The notes below the pieces were generated by a model. The model saw only the letters and a list, made by a program, of their open reading frames with translations. It had not been told where the DNA came from and did not search any database. A program made the position numbers and the translations under genes. From Rhypophila decipiens (taxonomy: Eukaryota > Ascomycota > Sordariomycetes > Sordariales > Naviculisporaceae), in the NCBI GenBank assembly GCA_033297075.1, contig MU858094.1, positions 154,088 to 218,087 of the forward strand: a DNA stretch of 64,000 nt, given 5' to 3'. Positions within the stretch are counted from its first letter, which is position 1. The number at the start of each line of letters is the position of its first letter. This document shows positions 1-10,982 of this stretch, in pieces.

Positions 1-857
1 CACTTAGTGCCATGTACGTTAGTGACCGAAGGCGACATGAGTGACTCCTTGCGAGTCGTCTTTTGGATGCGAAAGGGAACCGAAGGTAGGTGGAGCGGTC
101 CTTCGGACTGGCGAATCGGGAAGCGTCCGTCCTGATGGCGGCCACCCAGGCGGACGTAGGCGGCCGAAATACCCATGACTGATGCCTTGATCCTTTCAGG
201 CCGTTCAACAATCTGGCTCAGGCTCGTACGGTTGGTCCCTGGACGGGAGAAGCGATGGCCGTAGCAGGCATCATTGAGAATGATGACTGTATTAGAAGTG
301 ACATTGCCGGTTGGGATTCCACCATGATACGAGTCTAGTTCGGATTTGAAGTGAGTTGTGGCTATAGATTCAGGGGTGATCCATTGTGGTTCCGGGGATG
401 GCAGCCTCGGAATGGTTGACGCCGATGTGGTGGGTGAGAGCAGATTGCCGGCACTTGGGCGGCGGGAGGATGATGCCCCACCGTTTACCGAATGAAGGGA
501 ATTCATTGATGCTTTCCGGAGTAAAGAGGGCGTACTTGACCGAGAGTTTGTCGGAAATGCACCGCTGAGCGGGCTACGCAATGAGCTTCCTGGTCGTGGT
601 GTGCTGGGTGATCTGGCGGGGCCCGATCTGTGCGGGCTCGAGGTATTGTTAGATGGTTGTGGTCCAGGAGAGCGTCGAGATGGCGAGGAAATAGAAAGAT
701 GATTGAGTGAGTTCAAAAGGGAGAGATCGTTATCGTTGCTATTCCCGTTCTCGTAATTGCTTTTGCCGGTGTCGATGTTGGGAATGGTTTTGCTGTTGAC
801 GTTGTCCTTGAAAGGCGAAGACGCCGATGATTTCTTGGGGGTGAGTGAGGACGCCAT
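1..857 (-). CDS. HOS3: HOS3-type histone deacetylase, N-terminal part (cut by window edge)
   Basis: The minus strand is open from an ATG at 855-857 to base 1 (285 codons) and runs off the window. The start is the first ATG after an in-frame TGA about 45 bp upstream. Residues 1-175 are Ser/Pro-rich and disordered. From about residue 186 comes NDACYGHRFSRP, then IVERPERIKASVMGISAAYV and RLGGRH. These are the opening motifs of the class II deacetylase fold in fungal HOS3, where ERPER precedes the catalytic core. Family knowledge: Hos3-like enzymes remove acetyl groups from histones and, in yeast, act at the bud neck and nuclear pores. The catalytic His/Asp residues lie beyond the window, so activity cannot be judged. 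No intron is needed in the visible part. Confidence 0.9.
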   Translation of the reverse strand, partial: MASSLTPKKSSASSPFKDNVNSKTIPNIDTGKSNYENGNSNDNDLSLLNSLNHLSISSPSRRSPGPQPSNNTSSPHRSGPARSPSTPRPGSSLRSPLSGAFPTNSRSSTPSLLRKASMNSLHSVNGGASSSRRPSAGNLLSPTTSASTIPRLPSPEPQWITPESIATTHFKSELDSYHGGIPTGNVTSNTVIILNDACYGHRFSRPGTNRTSLSQIVERPERIKASVMGISAAYVRLGGRHQDGRFPIRQSEGPLHLPSVPFRIQKTTRKESLMSPSVTNVHGTK

Positions 858-2586
858 GGCTGAATATGGGAGCCAGAGACTGGCAGGTCAAGTCCAAGGT
901 GAGCGAGTTACAGGTCGAGGTTGGAGTTGGGATGGAATATGATGCTCTTGTTCTCGTTGGCTGCGAGCTGGGGTTGAAGTGGGACCAGTCCAAGGCCACC
1001 AAGTTGAAGTGAAAAGAACAGACGAATATCCAAGATCCAGAAGTCAAGTATGGGAAGTTGGTTAAAGACAATCGGCATCTAGACGTTGATCAGTGCTGCC
1101 ATGCAACTGACCCCTTTCGGATCTTCGCAGCGATGAACCCAGGGCGGCGGGTTGTGGGTTTGGAGGGACAGAGTGATGCCGGAGTTGGTACGTGGTTTGT
1201 CAAGAGCTCTGGTAGCGGCTTAGGAAGATAACATGTGACATGACACTCAAGTCATCCTACGTGCAGAAAAGAGTGCTCTTCACCACCGTTTTAAGCGTTG
1301 TGTTGACATGCAGCTTTCCTCCTCGGCAATCGAGGGTGATGAGATGTTCCACGATGGAGCTCTTTGCTGAGCAGCTGGTACCTTGTTGACCCGCTACAGG
1401 TACAAAGGGACACAAAGCCGGCAGGGGTGTCGCGTCACGCGTCAGTCCGGAACGTCATAGGAAGTGGGGTTGTTCAACACTCAAACCAAACCAATTCACG
1501 TGATGGCACCCCCACTAGGGGTCCTGCCACCTGTCTTGCGGAAGCTGTCAACTGGGGTGAGCCCATTCAGTACCTTCTAGCACCTGTCCTAAAAAGTACA
1601 ACTATACGCTGTACACTCGCTATCCGCGGGTACACTCCAACCTTGTTTCTGACTATTGTTGTAGCCGTCTTGGCCCGGGGGTCTTCCTGGCACAATGTCG
1701 GAACTTCGGAAGCTTCATTTGACTTCATCTGCTTGTCGCTACGGTATTGTTGCTGTGGTTGCCATTGTCATCCATTGTTCGCTGATGAGTGAAAAGTCAT
1801 CTTTCCTCCCCCTTGCGTCCCAGTCCCAACTGGGCCGATCGATGCCAAGAATATTGACTCTGGACCCCTGGATGAGCATGAGAGCGTCCCGGTGCGCCCA
1901 ATCACCACCACCTTGGGCGTTCTCTTGCAGTGGTGGTCTCAGCCGCAATCAGTCCACGATGCAATGTTGCACAAGGCTGGCTATCTGATATTTCCACCCA
2001 GCTTCGCCTTTCCATGTTTCTAGAATCAAGAACTGGATTTGCGCCAGAGTCGATATTGAATGAACTGACGATGGGATGGTCATTATCCTCGACTTCGTCC
2101 ACTCAGGGGTACTATCTAAAGAGCGAGGAGAAGTCCCTTCTTCTCTGTGACACCGAGAATCGAGAAAGCTGCTTTCTCTCCTGCAACCTCTTGACGATCC
2201 CTGTCAAGAGGCTGCATATCACCCATGCTAGCTTCCCCGCCACCGTGAACATGTCGCCAAAGTTGTTGATATCGGAGTGTGCCCGACCTGACCGGCACCC
2301 GTTGATATGCCTGCCTGCATGGCACCACATCTTTGGGAACATCCGTCAAGCTCGAAGTGACAAGGGCTTGCAGGAAGCTGAACACATTCTGTCGTGGGGG
2401 GTAACTGCCAGCTCGCCATGTCAATAAAAGCTGCTCGAGGCCCCGCCTCTGGAGCCTCGATCAGTTGATCACACTCCCTACTGTTAATTAGTACTGTACA
2501 TAAAGCCCAACGTCCAACTTTCTCGTCAAGTGGCAGAATATCGGCGCACTCTTGAAGCGGAACAAAGGCAAGGGGAAAAGGGGACC
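858..2586. other. Intergenic, HOS3 and secreted-protein promoters
   Basis: This 1.7-kb gap lies between divergent genes. Several overlapping ORFs of 60-165 codons occur on both strands, but none has a recognisable domain, signal peptide or convincing splice sites. I see no repeat or RNA gene. Confidence 0.5.
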
Positions 2587-3902
2587 ATGGCACCACGATA
2601 TCTGACGGCGGCCTTGGCCCTGGCCGTCCAAAGCTATATCCGGACCGGCGCCGCTTCCCTCCTCAGCGGCAGGATAAACAACCATGCCGTCGCAAACGTA
2701 ATAGCAGCGGCGACAACCACCGACGCCGGGCTAATGGCATGCGCCACAGCCGACGCTATAACAAGCTCATGCTACGTCGCAGGATCCTTCGACCTGGACG
2801 TGCCCGTCGAGACGATCCAGCAATGTCTATGCTGCTACTCCAGCGTCGAGCTCGACGAGATCTACCTCAGCTGTGCGTCCTACATCGCCTACAGCGAGCC
2901 GGGGCTGACCGAGGCCTTCTCGATTGCTACCTCGCTGTACGATATCTGTGACTTGACGGGGACTTGTCCTGTCATAGATCTCGGCGACCCGGCCCCGCCT
3001 CCCCCGGATCCGACCACGCCGACCACTACACCGCCGTCACCGCCGCCACCGCCCGAGACTCCTCCACCAGCGGAGCCTACGCCTACTGCTCCTCCGCCTC
3101 CCGAGGTGACTGGTCCAGTGGTTTGTACGTCGCTTGCGATTGTTTTCCAGGCTTGCTCGTCAGCGATACCTGGGTTCGCTTCGGCTCCCGTGAGCGAGCT
3201 GGCCGACTGTTTCTGGTAAGACAAGACAAAACTGCCCCAACAGTTCCAATTTCTTTTGCCCAAAACTAATTGATGTTGTTCAACGACAAAAGCTACGACA
3301 ACACGGGGAAATACAACACCGACGTACAAGACTGGGCCGACGGTTGTGAGCCCTGGGCCAAGACGGCAGCTCCATCTGATCTCGAGGGTAAGCTTTTTAC
3401 TTTTCCGCATTTTTTCATGAGTCGGCCAGATAGATACTGACAATTTGCAAATCGATAAGTGATACAAGTCTTCCAAACATTCTGCGACGTCTACGCACTC
3501 CCACCCACGCCAACGGAACCTGCTCCAGGCCCAAGACCAACGGTAACTACTACAACTACCAAACCCAAACTGACGCTTACGCCCACAACCGCTAACCCGA
3601 ACGAAAACACCGACAAGACTGGAGATGGACCTGCCACTGTTGCCACGAATACTGCTCCACCTGCAGTCGGTTTAGGGAGTGCCTTTGGCAGCGGTGGCTT
3701 TTCCAAGCCTACTAGTACCCCCGGCGCCCTCGGGGATGGTGAATCCGCCGGTCCCTCTTCATCGATTGTTGTTACCGTTACGCAGACGCCGCCACCTCGG
3801 CCGAATTCCAATGTTGCCGGTTTGGGCATGGAACGGCCGCAGTGGGGGGTTCTCGGATTGTTGGGGTTGAGTGTTGTTGCTGTTGTGTTTTGGCAGTTTT
3901 AG
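2587..3902 (+). CDS. Secreted, GPI-anchored, Pro-rich Cys-containing protein
   Basis: Three exons: 2587-3215, 3293-3387 and 3460-3902. Introns have gtaag donors and AG acceptors, and joining them keeps one frame (about 388 residues). I chose the ATG at 2587 (accATGg context) because it puts a signal peptide (YLTAALALAVQSYIRTGAA) at the N-terminus; an ATG at 2530 would bury it. A first Cys-bearing module (about residues 30-125, with CLCCYSS) is followed by a Pro/Thr linker and a second module with Cys residues that only appears once introns are removed. A Thr/Ser-rich stalk and a C-terminal hydrophobic tail (WGVLGLLGLSVVAVVFWQF) follow, as expected for a GPI signal. It is probably a cell-wall or surface protein; no enzyme domain is seen. 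The gene at 57028 has a similar plan. Confidence 0.8.
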
Positions 3903-4529
3903 TGTTGGTCTATTGTGATCCGCACAGCTCCATGTCGAGGTAAGAATAATTATTTTGGTGTTTTCTCATCATACGGGCGTGTTGGATACCTTTCTAGGCT
4001 TTCTAGGATGGAAATAATGAGTTTACGGACATGATATACGGGGGTACGGGTGACGGGCTTGGATTTATGGGCTAATGTAATTGGATTTCGGAAATGACAA
4101 TACTAGATGTGATGGCAGGGACAATGGAAATGGTGGTAGTAAGTACACACAATTACGATATTCATTGGCCATCATGTATCCTGCACCCGAAAGGTCGCCA
4201 GAAAACTTTTAAGAATATTTATCATTATTAATTATCCCTTGATAAGTTGCATCATGCTCCGTAAAGCCACTGGGAATACCACTAAAGGGTACCATGAACG
4301 CCTTGCCCAAGTCACTGTAAAACGGTGACTCAAAAACACCAAACAAACACAATGGATATCGTCCGGTCCCCAACAAACAACGCCATCCGAACAGACAGAC
4401 CCCAAAGCTTTTACTCTTGCGTTGCACTCCGCAACCAAGCAGCAGGCACAAGCTCGGCGCACGCAAACCAAGCTGCCGCCCAGCATATGTATGTAGTGTA
4501 ATACCACCATGATCGGACCCCTATTTTCG
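3903..4529. other. Intergenic between convergent genes
   Basis: 3' flanks of the GPI-protein gene and the 2EXR gene. AT-rich around 4200-4250. No gene or repeat seen. Confidence 0.5.
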
Positions 4530-5351
4530 TCATACGCATGCAACAAACGCCGGCTGCGTCGACCACGTCCTCGCCCGCGCTGTCGGTGCACCAGTTCGGA
4601 CCTTGGTCTTGGGCACAAGCGCAAGATACGGCTGTTCCCAGACCGAGTGATGTTGTTGTTGCTGTTCGTCCTCCCACTCCTCCTCGACCTTGTCCAACGG
4701 CGATTGGGTCTGTCCAACCTCGTACGAAAACGACTCTCTGACCATGTCCATCAGCCTCATGATTTCCCTCGGATCACCTCTCGGATCCACAAACTCGATC
4801 TGACCGCCGCCGTTGTAGTCAGCAGCAGCGATTTGGCCTTCCTCGGACGATTGCTGCGGTGAAGACGGACGTGACCCCGAGTCGAGAATAAGAAACGCCT
4901 CCTGCAGATGTGGGAAAGTTCGCAAAAGGCAAAACTTGTTGTACGTCTCCCACGGCCGTCTGATGACGGGATTGACATGATCGATAGCCAATGCGTGGAC
5001 GTGTTCCACCGTGTCAAGCACATACTGCCCAAAGTCGCGGGCTGTGTCTCCATAGCCCATATTCCCACACCGGGGGAGGTATAGGATGTCCATCGTCGGC
5101 GAGAAATGTATCGTGCCGTGGGGATGGGCCTGGGTGCCGAATGCCTGGATGTAGAGCCTCTGTCCTTCATGGCGAGATTCCTGGCATACTTGGAGAATGA
5201 CGGGGGGCTTGGTGGATGTCAGGCATCGGTCTTGTTCGGACGAGTACCGCACTTCGACTACTCGGGCGCGGCAGCTTTGTCTCCATATCTCGACGCGCAG
5301 CTCGGCGGGGAGGAGGCTGAATAGGGGGAACCCTTGTGATGAGACGACCAT
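4530..5351 (-). CDS. 2EXR-domain protein
   Basis: Uninterrupted 273-residue ORF from an ATG at 5349-5351. The N-terminus has the 2EXR pattern, an F-box-like helix pair found in many fungal proteins: FSLLPAELRVEIWRQ at residues 11-25, then PPVILQVCQESRHEGQRLY near residue 50. The middle region (AIDHVNPVIRRPWETYNK and HLQEAFLILDSG) is also usual for the family. The C-terminal 60 residues are Gln/Glu-rich and low in complexity. The family has no biochemically defined activity; a scaffold or ubiquitin-ligase adaptor role is inference. No signal peptide or membrane segment. It stands alone, convergent with the GPI-protein gene. Confidence 0.8.
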   Translation of the reverse strand: MVVSSQGFPLFSLLPAELRVEIWRQSCRARVVEVRYSSEQDRCLTSTKPPVILQVCQESRHEGQRLYIQAFGTQAHPHGTIHFSPTMDILYLPRCGNMGYGDTARDFGQYVLDTVEHVHALAIDHVNPVIRRPWETYNKFCLLRTFPHLQEAFLILDSGSRPSSPQQSSEEGQIAAADYNGGGQIEFVDPRGDPREIMRLMDMVRESFSYEVGQTQSPLDKVEEEWEDEQQQQHHSVWEQPYLALVPKTKVRTGAPTARARTWSTQPAFVACV

Positions 5352-6802
5352 GGTTTGGATGGGTGTGTGAGGTTGAGTACGGAGGAAAGAGTATGAAAGA
5401 GAGGTATGGAACGATGAGGCCCTCTGCTGTGGAGTATGAAGATGGTCAAGTAGAGGTGACTTCTGGACGTTGAAGCAAGGAAGCGTCTGTCAGATGCTGG
5501 GTCCCGTGGACTTATGACTTATAAGTCACAACTGTCAAAGAAAGGAATTGTGGGGATCTCGCCGCAATGGGGTAAAACGTGGTCTGGACGGGTCCGGGGC
5601 TCGGTAAGGACGAGGAAGAACCTGGACAGGGGAGGAGGCTGACTACCTCTGGTGTGTGAAGGAAAAGGAACAGGAGAAATTGAGGCCCAAAGGTAGCGAG
5701 CCTGCCATTTTGTGCCCCTTTGTGGGCGAGGCCCGAGAGTGGTTGGCCAGGTCCTTGTAAAAAGATCAAGGTGAAAAGAGCACTTCCTTATGTAATAGTG
5801 ACCGGGAAGCTTATGGCTTATGCCACTTAAGTCGGTGATATTACGCAGGATGCTGGGCAGGGTTGCCTGGCCGTCGGGCTGCCTCTGTTTTTTCCCAATC
5901 AATTTGACGACGTCAGTTCAGGTCTTGATCTTGTTCTTGGTTAATTCATGGAGCGAATCAGAACGGCATGAGCCAGCCTTATTTCAAGGTTTTTACAGGT
6001 AGCTGGGTGCTGGCCAAGCCGGAGCCAAGATGACCAAGACTTCAGCAGCAAGCACGAAACAGCGGGTGACGAGTGACGAGATGAGATGATCTGGCGTTCT
6101 TGGTTGTCGGGTGCGTCCCAACTTCCAACTTCAAAGCAGGAAAAGGAGAGCCGGTCGAGGTCCATGGCCGAGGCCCTTCATCGATGACAAGTTGACAGTT
6201 GGTGGCGTAAAGCATATGGGAACACTAAAAAGGAGTGACGGGACGAGGAGAATTTCGGAACGTGAAACAAGACTTGGCTCTGTTGGGCAGGGCAGTGCTA
6301 AGCTTCCAGCCTCTAACCGTGTTGTGCCGCTCCGAAGACGGTGTTCCATTAAATTTTTAAATTGAACAGGCTCTTTTCGACGCTCTTTGAGTGGTGTGAC
6401 GGTATTCCGGAAGAAAATATCTGAGTCGTATGATGGTTCAAAGCTCTAACTGTGGACCAGGCTGGACTCCTGGAGCCGATCCGAAGTGGGGCAGATCGGA
6501 CGGCTGTCAGCTTCAGGGACTTCGGAACGAGGTAACAGCGCCGCAGCGGGGATAACGGCGGGGACGCTAAAAATGGAACCCCTGCAGCTACCCGTCTTTG
6601 TCTTTGGGCTGGAGTGTCGTCCCGGTTTTGTGGATTCGATGCAGTGATCTGCCCGCAGTTTGGATAATTTTCTGTCCAACAGCTTCAACACCATATCGTT
6701 CCTTGGCGCCATCGATAGCCATAACCCCACGAAGGCAGGAAAACAGCCATTCTACCTTCCGCGACGCGGAGAATGTGGGTGGCGAGAAGGATGGCCTCCA
6801 CC
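5352..6802. other. Intergenic between divergent genes
   Basis: 1.45 kb between the 2EXR gene and QTRT1. Short ORFs on both strands lack domains, and some begin only at non-ATG codons. A small AT-rich patch lies near 6350. I see no RNA gene or mobile element. Confidence 0.5.
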
Positions 6803-8159
6803 ATGTCGGCGTCCTCGGCAGCGCTCACTTTTGAGCTCGTCGCAAAATGTTCTGTTAGTCACCTGCCAACCCATCTTGTCCGGCGCGCAAGATTGGGCCT
6901 GTCCCCTTGCTAACGATGCAGCTGTCCAGACAACTCGAGCGCGTGCTTCCATTCTAACCCTCCCCCATGGGCCTGTCAATCTGCCCATGTTCATGCCGGT
7001 CGCGACGCAGGCGTCTCTGAAAGGCATAACACCTGAACAGCTCGAGAGCACGGGGTGCCGACTATGCCTCAACAACACCTATCACCTGGGCTTGAAACCA
7101 GGACAGGAGGTTCTGGATGCAGTTGGCGGTGCCCATAAACTGCAAGGATGGAACCACAATATCTTGACAGACAGCGGAGGGTGAGTTGCGCAGCTAGCGA
7201 GGTCGATTCGTTTGGTCTCCATTTGTTGACTTCCTTCCAGCTTCCAGATGGTCTCGCTTCTCAAGTTAGCCAACGTCACTGAAGAAGGCGTGCGATTTCT
7301 TTCTCCACACGACGGGTCGCCCATGCTGCTTACGCCAGAGCATTCAATGAGCCTCCAAAATTCGATCGGATCCGACATCATGATGCAGCTTGACGACGTG
7401 CTAGTCACAACTTCCCCAGACAAGGTCAGAATGAGAGAAGCGATGGAGCGCAGCGTGCGCTGGCTCGACCGATGCATAGCCGCACACAAGAATCCGGATC
7501 GACAGAACTTGTTCTGTATCATACAGGGCGGTTTGGATCTAGAAATGCGCCGCGAGTGCACGCGCGAGATGGTAGCTCGCGATACTCCGGGCATCGCAAT
7601 CGGAGGTCTTAGTGGCGGTGAGGCCAAGGACGACTTTTGCAAAGTCGTGGCCACCTGCACAGAGCTCCTCCCAGAGCTAAAACCTCGCTATGTCATGGGC
7701 ATCGGTTACCCGGAGGATCTAGTTGTGAGCACCGCGCTTGGGGCTGACATGTTTGATTGCGTCTGGCCGACGCGAACAGCTCGGTTTGGAAATGCCATCA
7801 CCAAGGTTGGGGTCCTCAACATGAAGCGTGAGATGTATGCGGCCGACTTTGGTCCCATCGAGGACGGCTGTGGATGCCCTTGCTGTCGCCCAGTGGACCA
7901 AGAGGGAGCAATGGGAATTACACGGGCGTTTGTTCACCACAATGCCGCGAAGGAGACGGTGGCCGCCCATTTGCTTACGATACACAATGTGTGGTATCAG
8001 TTGAATCTCATGAGAGAGGCTAGAGACGCCATCATCGCCGACAAGTTTCCGGCATTTGTAAAGGAGTTCTTCGCCGGTCTGTACCCAGATAGACAGGATT
8101 ACCCATCGTGGGCAACCGATGCGCTCCGTGGGGTAGGAATTGACTTGCGAGAACCCTGA
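6803..8159 (+). CDS. QTRT1: Queuine tRNA-ribosyltransferase catalytic subunit (TGT)
   Basis: Three exons: 6803-6853, 6930-7180 and 7241-8159, giving 406 residues. The first exon encodes 17 residues and is only in frame after splicing (gttagt donor, gctaacg branch point); the ATG has a ccaccATG context. The enzyme swaps guanine-34 for queuine in tRNAs with GUN anticodons (Asp, Asn, His, Tyr). Visible motifs: FMPVATQASLKG, LNNTYHLGLKPG, DSGGFQM (substrate-binding Asp near residue 97), IQGGLD, GGLSGGE, and DCVWPTRTARFGNA with the likely nucleophile Asp273. A zinc site is formed by Cys311, Cys313, Cys316 and the His of LTIHN (about 349). Length fits the family. In eukaryotes it works as a dimer with QTRT2, which is not in this window. 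Confidence 0.95.
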
Positions 8160-8480
8160 ATGTGCCGCACCGGCGATTTCCAATATGATGTGAATATTTC
8201 AGGTCGTTAGTGACAGCGCAAGTTGATGAACTGGAACTGGTGTTTTGTACCTGACCCGTACGATACGCATTGTTACCGTATCCACCGCTCTGAGAGCAAC
8301 AGAATTCTTGGCGCCCCGTAAGCATACAGCAACGCGTTCGGTGATTGGCCAATGCAGCACCCGAATGCCCGTGCTCCAATTTTTCTTTGGCACAGCACCG
8401 AGAGCTCAACCTCGCAATGAACTGATTCCCACACCAACCGTCGACAACAATACATTCTACCAGCAGCACTGACGGTCCAG
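8160..8480. other. Short intergenic, MRP51 promoter
   Basis: 320 bp between tandem genes. It includes an ATTGGCC (inverted CCAAT-type) element near 8343. Nothing else is seen. Confidence 0.4.
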
Positions 8481-9917
8481 ATGGCAACTGCTAGGAGTGT
8501 GTCGCCGGGAGGCGCGCTCCTCCGTGCCTCACGACTGTTCTCGATGCCTACTCCGCTGCCTCCATGCAAAACGGTCGGAGCCGAGGCACCGCGATCCGAC
8601 ACCGCGACGAAAAACTACCCAACCCATCAGGCCATCACTACCCTGGGGTCAGCCCGGAAGGTGGGTGACTGGGGCCTGAAGCGCCCTCTTCCCCTGGGAA
8701 AGACGACGAAATCGGGGCAGGCCATAGTTCGTGTGAAGGCGATCGACTCTGCCGAACAGATTACCGATTATTCCTCAGCTACCGACCACGGCGTCACACT
8801 TCAAAAGTTCCAGGAACTGCGGCTTCCCCTTTCCTATCCCGCGGCGCAAGAGGACGGGCGTGCGAGGAGAGGGCTGAACATCCCTATGAGATCGGTCTTC
8901 GATGAGGACTCAACTGGTCGGAACGCCGATATCGCCACCAAATGGAAGTTTGAAGGTCCATGGCTGGCGGGAATGTCACTGGGCGATTTCAACAAATGGG
9001 TAGAAAAACAAGTCAAGCCAAGGCGCATCGAGTTTCACGCCTTTATGAAAGAAAAGATTGCGACTCGGAGGCTAGAGTCAGCAAAGAAAGCAGCGCTTGA
9101 GAGGGGAGAACGAATCCCTGATGTTGTGGATACCGCCAGTATCACCGATGAGCAAGTTACCGACTACCTGCAGGAACTACGAAGCAGCGGTAATTATCAG
9201 GAACTCTACGACACAGTTGGCGAGTTCCTGGACCTCGCACCTGTCGCGCCTCCTGACTTTGCGGACTTTGCTCTGAGCCCGTTCCAGCGGGGTAACCAAA
9301 GCTTTTTTGGCAGCAACGGCACAACGGACAGGAAACATCTTGAGATTAAGGCGTCGCCAAACCCCTACGAGAAGTACGGCCCCCCGCCTTCGCATCCCTC
9401 GGCCGGTATTTCCTATTTGCGGACAAACATGTATCTCGACAATCACCCCGTGTATGGGCCACAAGCCGTACATCCTCCGGTCCAGGCCAGAGTGCTCAGG
9501 CCTAAGTCAAAGGGCATCCAAGGCACTAGCAAGATTGGTGTTGCTGGTTTTGTCGCCACGAACCCATCCGGTGATACTCATTCGAACCTGCCTGCAAACC
9601 AGAAGAGCATCGCGAAGGACTCACTACTGTCGTTCGATCCTACCATTGAGGGCGGTGCAAAGCTGTGGGTCCACCCCAAGTACGCTTTTGTTGACTCGTT
9701 TGGCCGTGTCAGGCCAGTCTTTGAAGACGTTCAGAGCGAGCAAAGCCGATTAGTGGCCCTGGAAAGTGTTGGAGAGGCCAAGGTGTTTGGAGAAAAGAAT
9801 GAACCGCCGGCGCGGTTGTCTGGAGCCGAGAGGATCCGGAACGTCTACAAGTCGAGAATGTCGAGCGCTGAGAGCTACGGTGTAAACAACTTTTCCAAGC
9901 TACTGACCTTGGACTAA
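8481..9917 (+). CDS. MRP51: Mitochondrial small-subunit ribosomal protein Mrp51 (bS1m-like)
   Basis: Single-exon ORF of 478 residues from an ATG at 8481. An N-terminus rich in Ser, Arg and Ala (MATARSVSPGGALLRASRLF) fits a mitochondrial presequence. It is followed by the signature of fungal Mrp51: KVGDWGLKRPLPLGK near residue 60, then ITDYSSATDHGVTLQKFQEL. A WLAGMSLGDFNKWVEKQV segment lies near residue 160, followed by a long charged helix. The C-terminal half has short conserved blocks such as HPSAGISYLRTNMYLDNHP. Family knowledge: Mrp51 is part of the mitoribosomal small subunit and in yeast links 5' UTRs of mitochondrial mRNAs to translation. Third-position choice resembles the neighbouring housekeeping genes. 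Confidence 0.9.
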   Translation: MATARSVSPGGALLRASRLFSMPTPLPPCKTVGAEAPRSDTATKNYPTHQAITTLGSARKVGDWGLKRPLPLGKTTKSGQAIVRVKAIDSAEQITDYSSATDHGVTLQKFQELRLPLSYPAAQEDGRARRGLNIPMRSVFDEDSTGRNADIATKWKFEGPWLAGMSLGDFNKWVEKQVKPRRIEFHAFMKEKIATRRLESAKKAALERGERIPDVVDTASITDEQVTDYLQELRSSGNYQELYDTVGEFLDLAPVAPPDFADFALSPFQRGNQSFFGSNGTTDRKHLEIKASPNPYEKYGPPPSHPSAGISYLRTNMYLDNHPVYGPQAVHPPVQARVLRPKSKGIQGTSKIGVAGFVATNPSGDTHSNLPANQKSIAKDSLLSFDPTIEGGAKLWVHPKYAFVDSFGRVRPVFEDVQSEQSRLVALESVGEAKVFGEKNEPPARLSGAERIRNVYKSRMSSAESYGVNNFSKLLTLD

Positions 9918-10376
9918 ATTGTTGACAGGGGGAGATACTTGCGGTACGAGTGACGCATTAGCTGGGACTGCTCTCCTGGGAGAGCGCATTGTGTAACAAT
10001 AGTTAGTTGATCTGTAGCATAACCAACCATAATAGAGTACATGGCATATCAGGTCGCTTTTTGAGGCTGAACAATGAACATAGTGCCCAGCGCAACCCGG
10101 ATGAAAGCACGTGACTCTTCGACAACGACCAGATTTAAGTGGGTCCTCTGCGTGGATGGTTAGCCACAGTTTGGAGAAGGACGAAATCAGCCACAGCTCC
10201 AGCCATTCCCCCCAGTTGGGTGGTGAGCCCTAACGAAATTCAACCCCACACAACCACCCAAAAAAAAGACGAACGTGCAGGACGCTCACGACTTCACGAC
10301 TGTTTTTCTTTCTTTGGAATCTCCCAACTAACCATCCAGCGTCAATCGTCTCGCAGCACCACACCAAGCCGTCAAA
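9918..10376. other. RPS17 promoter region
   Basis: Intergenic 459 bp between tandem genes. A pyrimidine-rich tract (ctgtttttctttcttt, about 10299-10316) lies about 60 bp before the RPS17 start, as is common at fungal ribosomal-protein promoters. No gene seen. Confidence 0.45.
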
Positions 10377-10982
10377 ATGGGTCGCGTTCGCACAAAGACT
10401 GTCAAGAAGTCCGCCAAGGTCATCATTGAGCGGTACTACCCCAAGCTCACCCTCGACTTCGAGACCAACAAGCGCATCTGCGATGAGATCGCCATCATTG
10501 CCTCCAAGCGCCTCCGCAACAAGGTTTGTGCACCAACATCGCAGTGGGGTGGTCGACATTGAAGCTTTGATTTCTAACTTGTGGTCTTTTCTTCCATTGC
10601 AGATTGCTGGCTACACCACTCACTTGATGAAGCGCATTCAGCGTGGACCCGTCCGTGGTATCTCCTTCAAGCTCCAGGAAGAGGAGCGTGAGCGCAAGGA
10701 TCAATACGTCCCCGAGATCTCTGCTCTCGACTTCGCCCAGAACTCTGAGAGCGGCCAGCTCGACGTTGATACCGAGACCAAGGACCTCCTCAAGCACCTC
10801 GGCGTAAGTTCTTCCCAACCTAGTTGAAAACATTTGCTTGTCTATGTTTGCGACGAGCTAGAAACTAAACAACCCGACAATCACAGTTTGACTCCATCCC
10901 CGTCAACGTCGTCCCCGTTACCCAGGCCCAGGCTCCCGAGCGTGGCCGTCGCTTCGGTGACCGCCCTCCCCGCCGCGACTAA
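10377..10982 (+). CDS. RPS17: 40S ribosomal protein eS17
   Basis: Exons 10377-10523, 10603-10803 and 10887-10982 give 147 residues. Both introns are phase 0 with GTTTGT/GTAAGT donors, ctaac/ctaaac branch points and CAG acceptors. The protein starts [20 protein letters not shown] and continues with [39 protein letters not shown] and YVPEISAL, the full eS17 signature. It ends with a basic tail ([14 protein letters not shown]). It belongs to the head of the cytosolic small ribosomal subunit. The ATG sits in a tcaaaATGg context. Lysine codons are almost all AAG, the strong codon bias expected of a highly expressed gene. Confidence 0.97.

Noticed and set aside
739..1071. 110-codon minus-strand frame
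   Set aside because: Wrong frame relative to HOS3 and overlaps its start; the HOS3 frame explains the sequence.
1930..2427. 165-codon plus-strand frame upstream of the GPI-protein gene
   Set aside because: Starts at a non-preferred codon, no domain, overlapped by several equal frames on the other strand.
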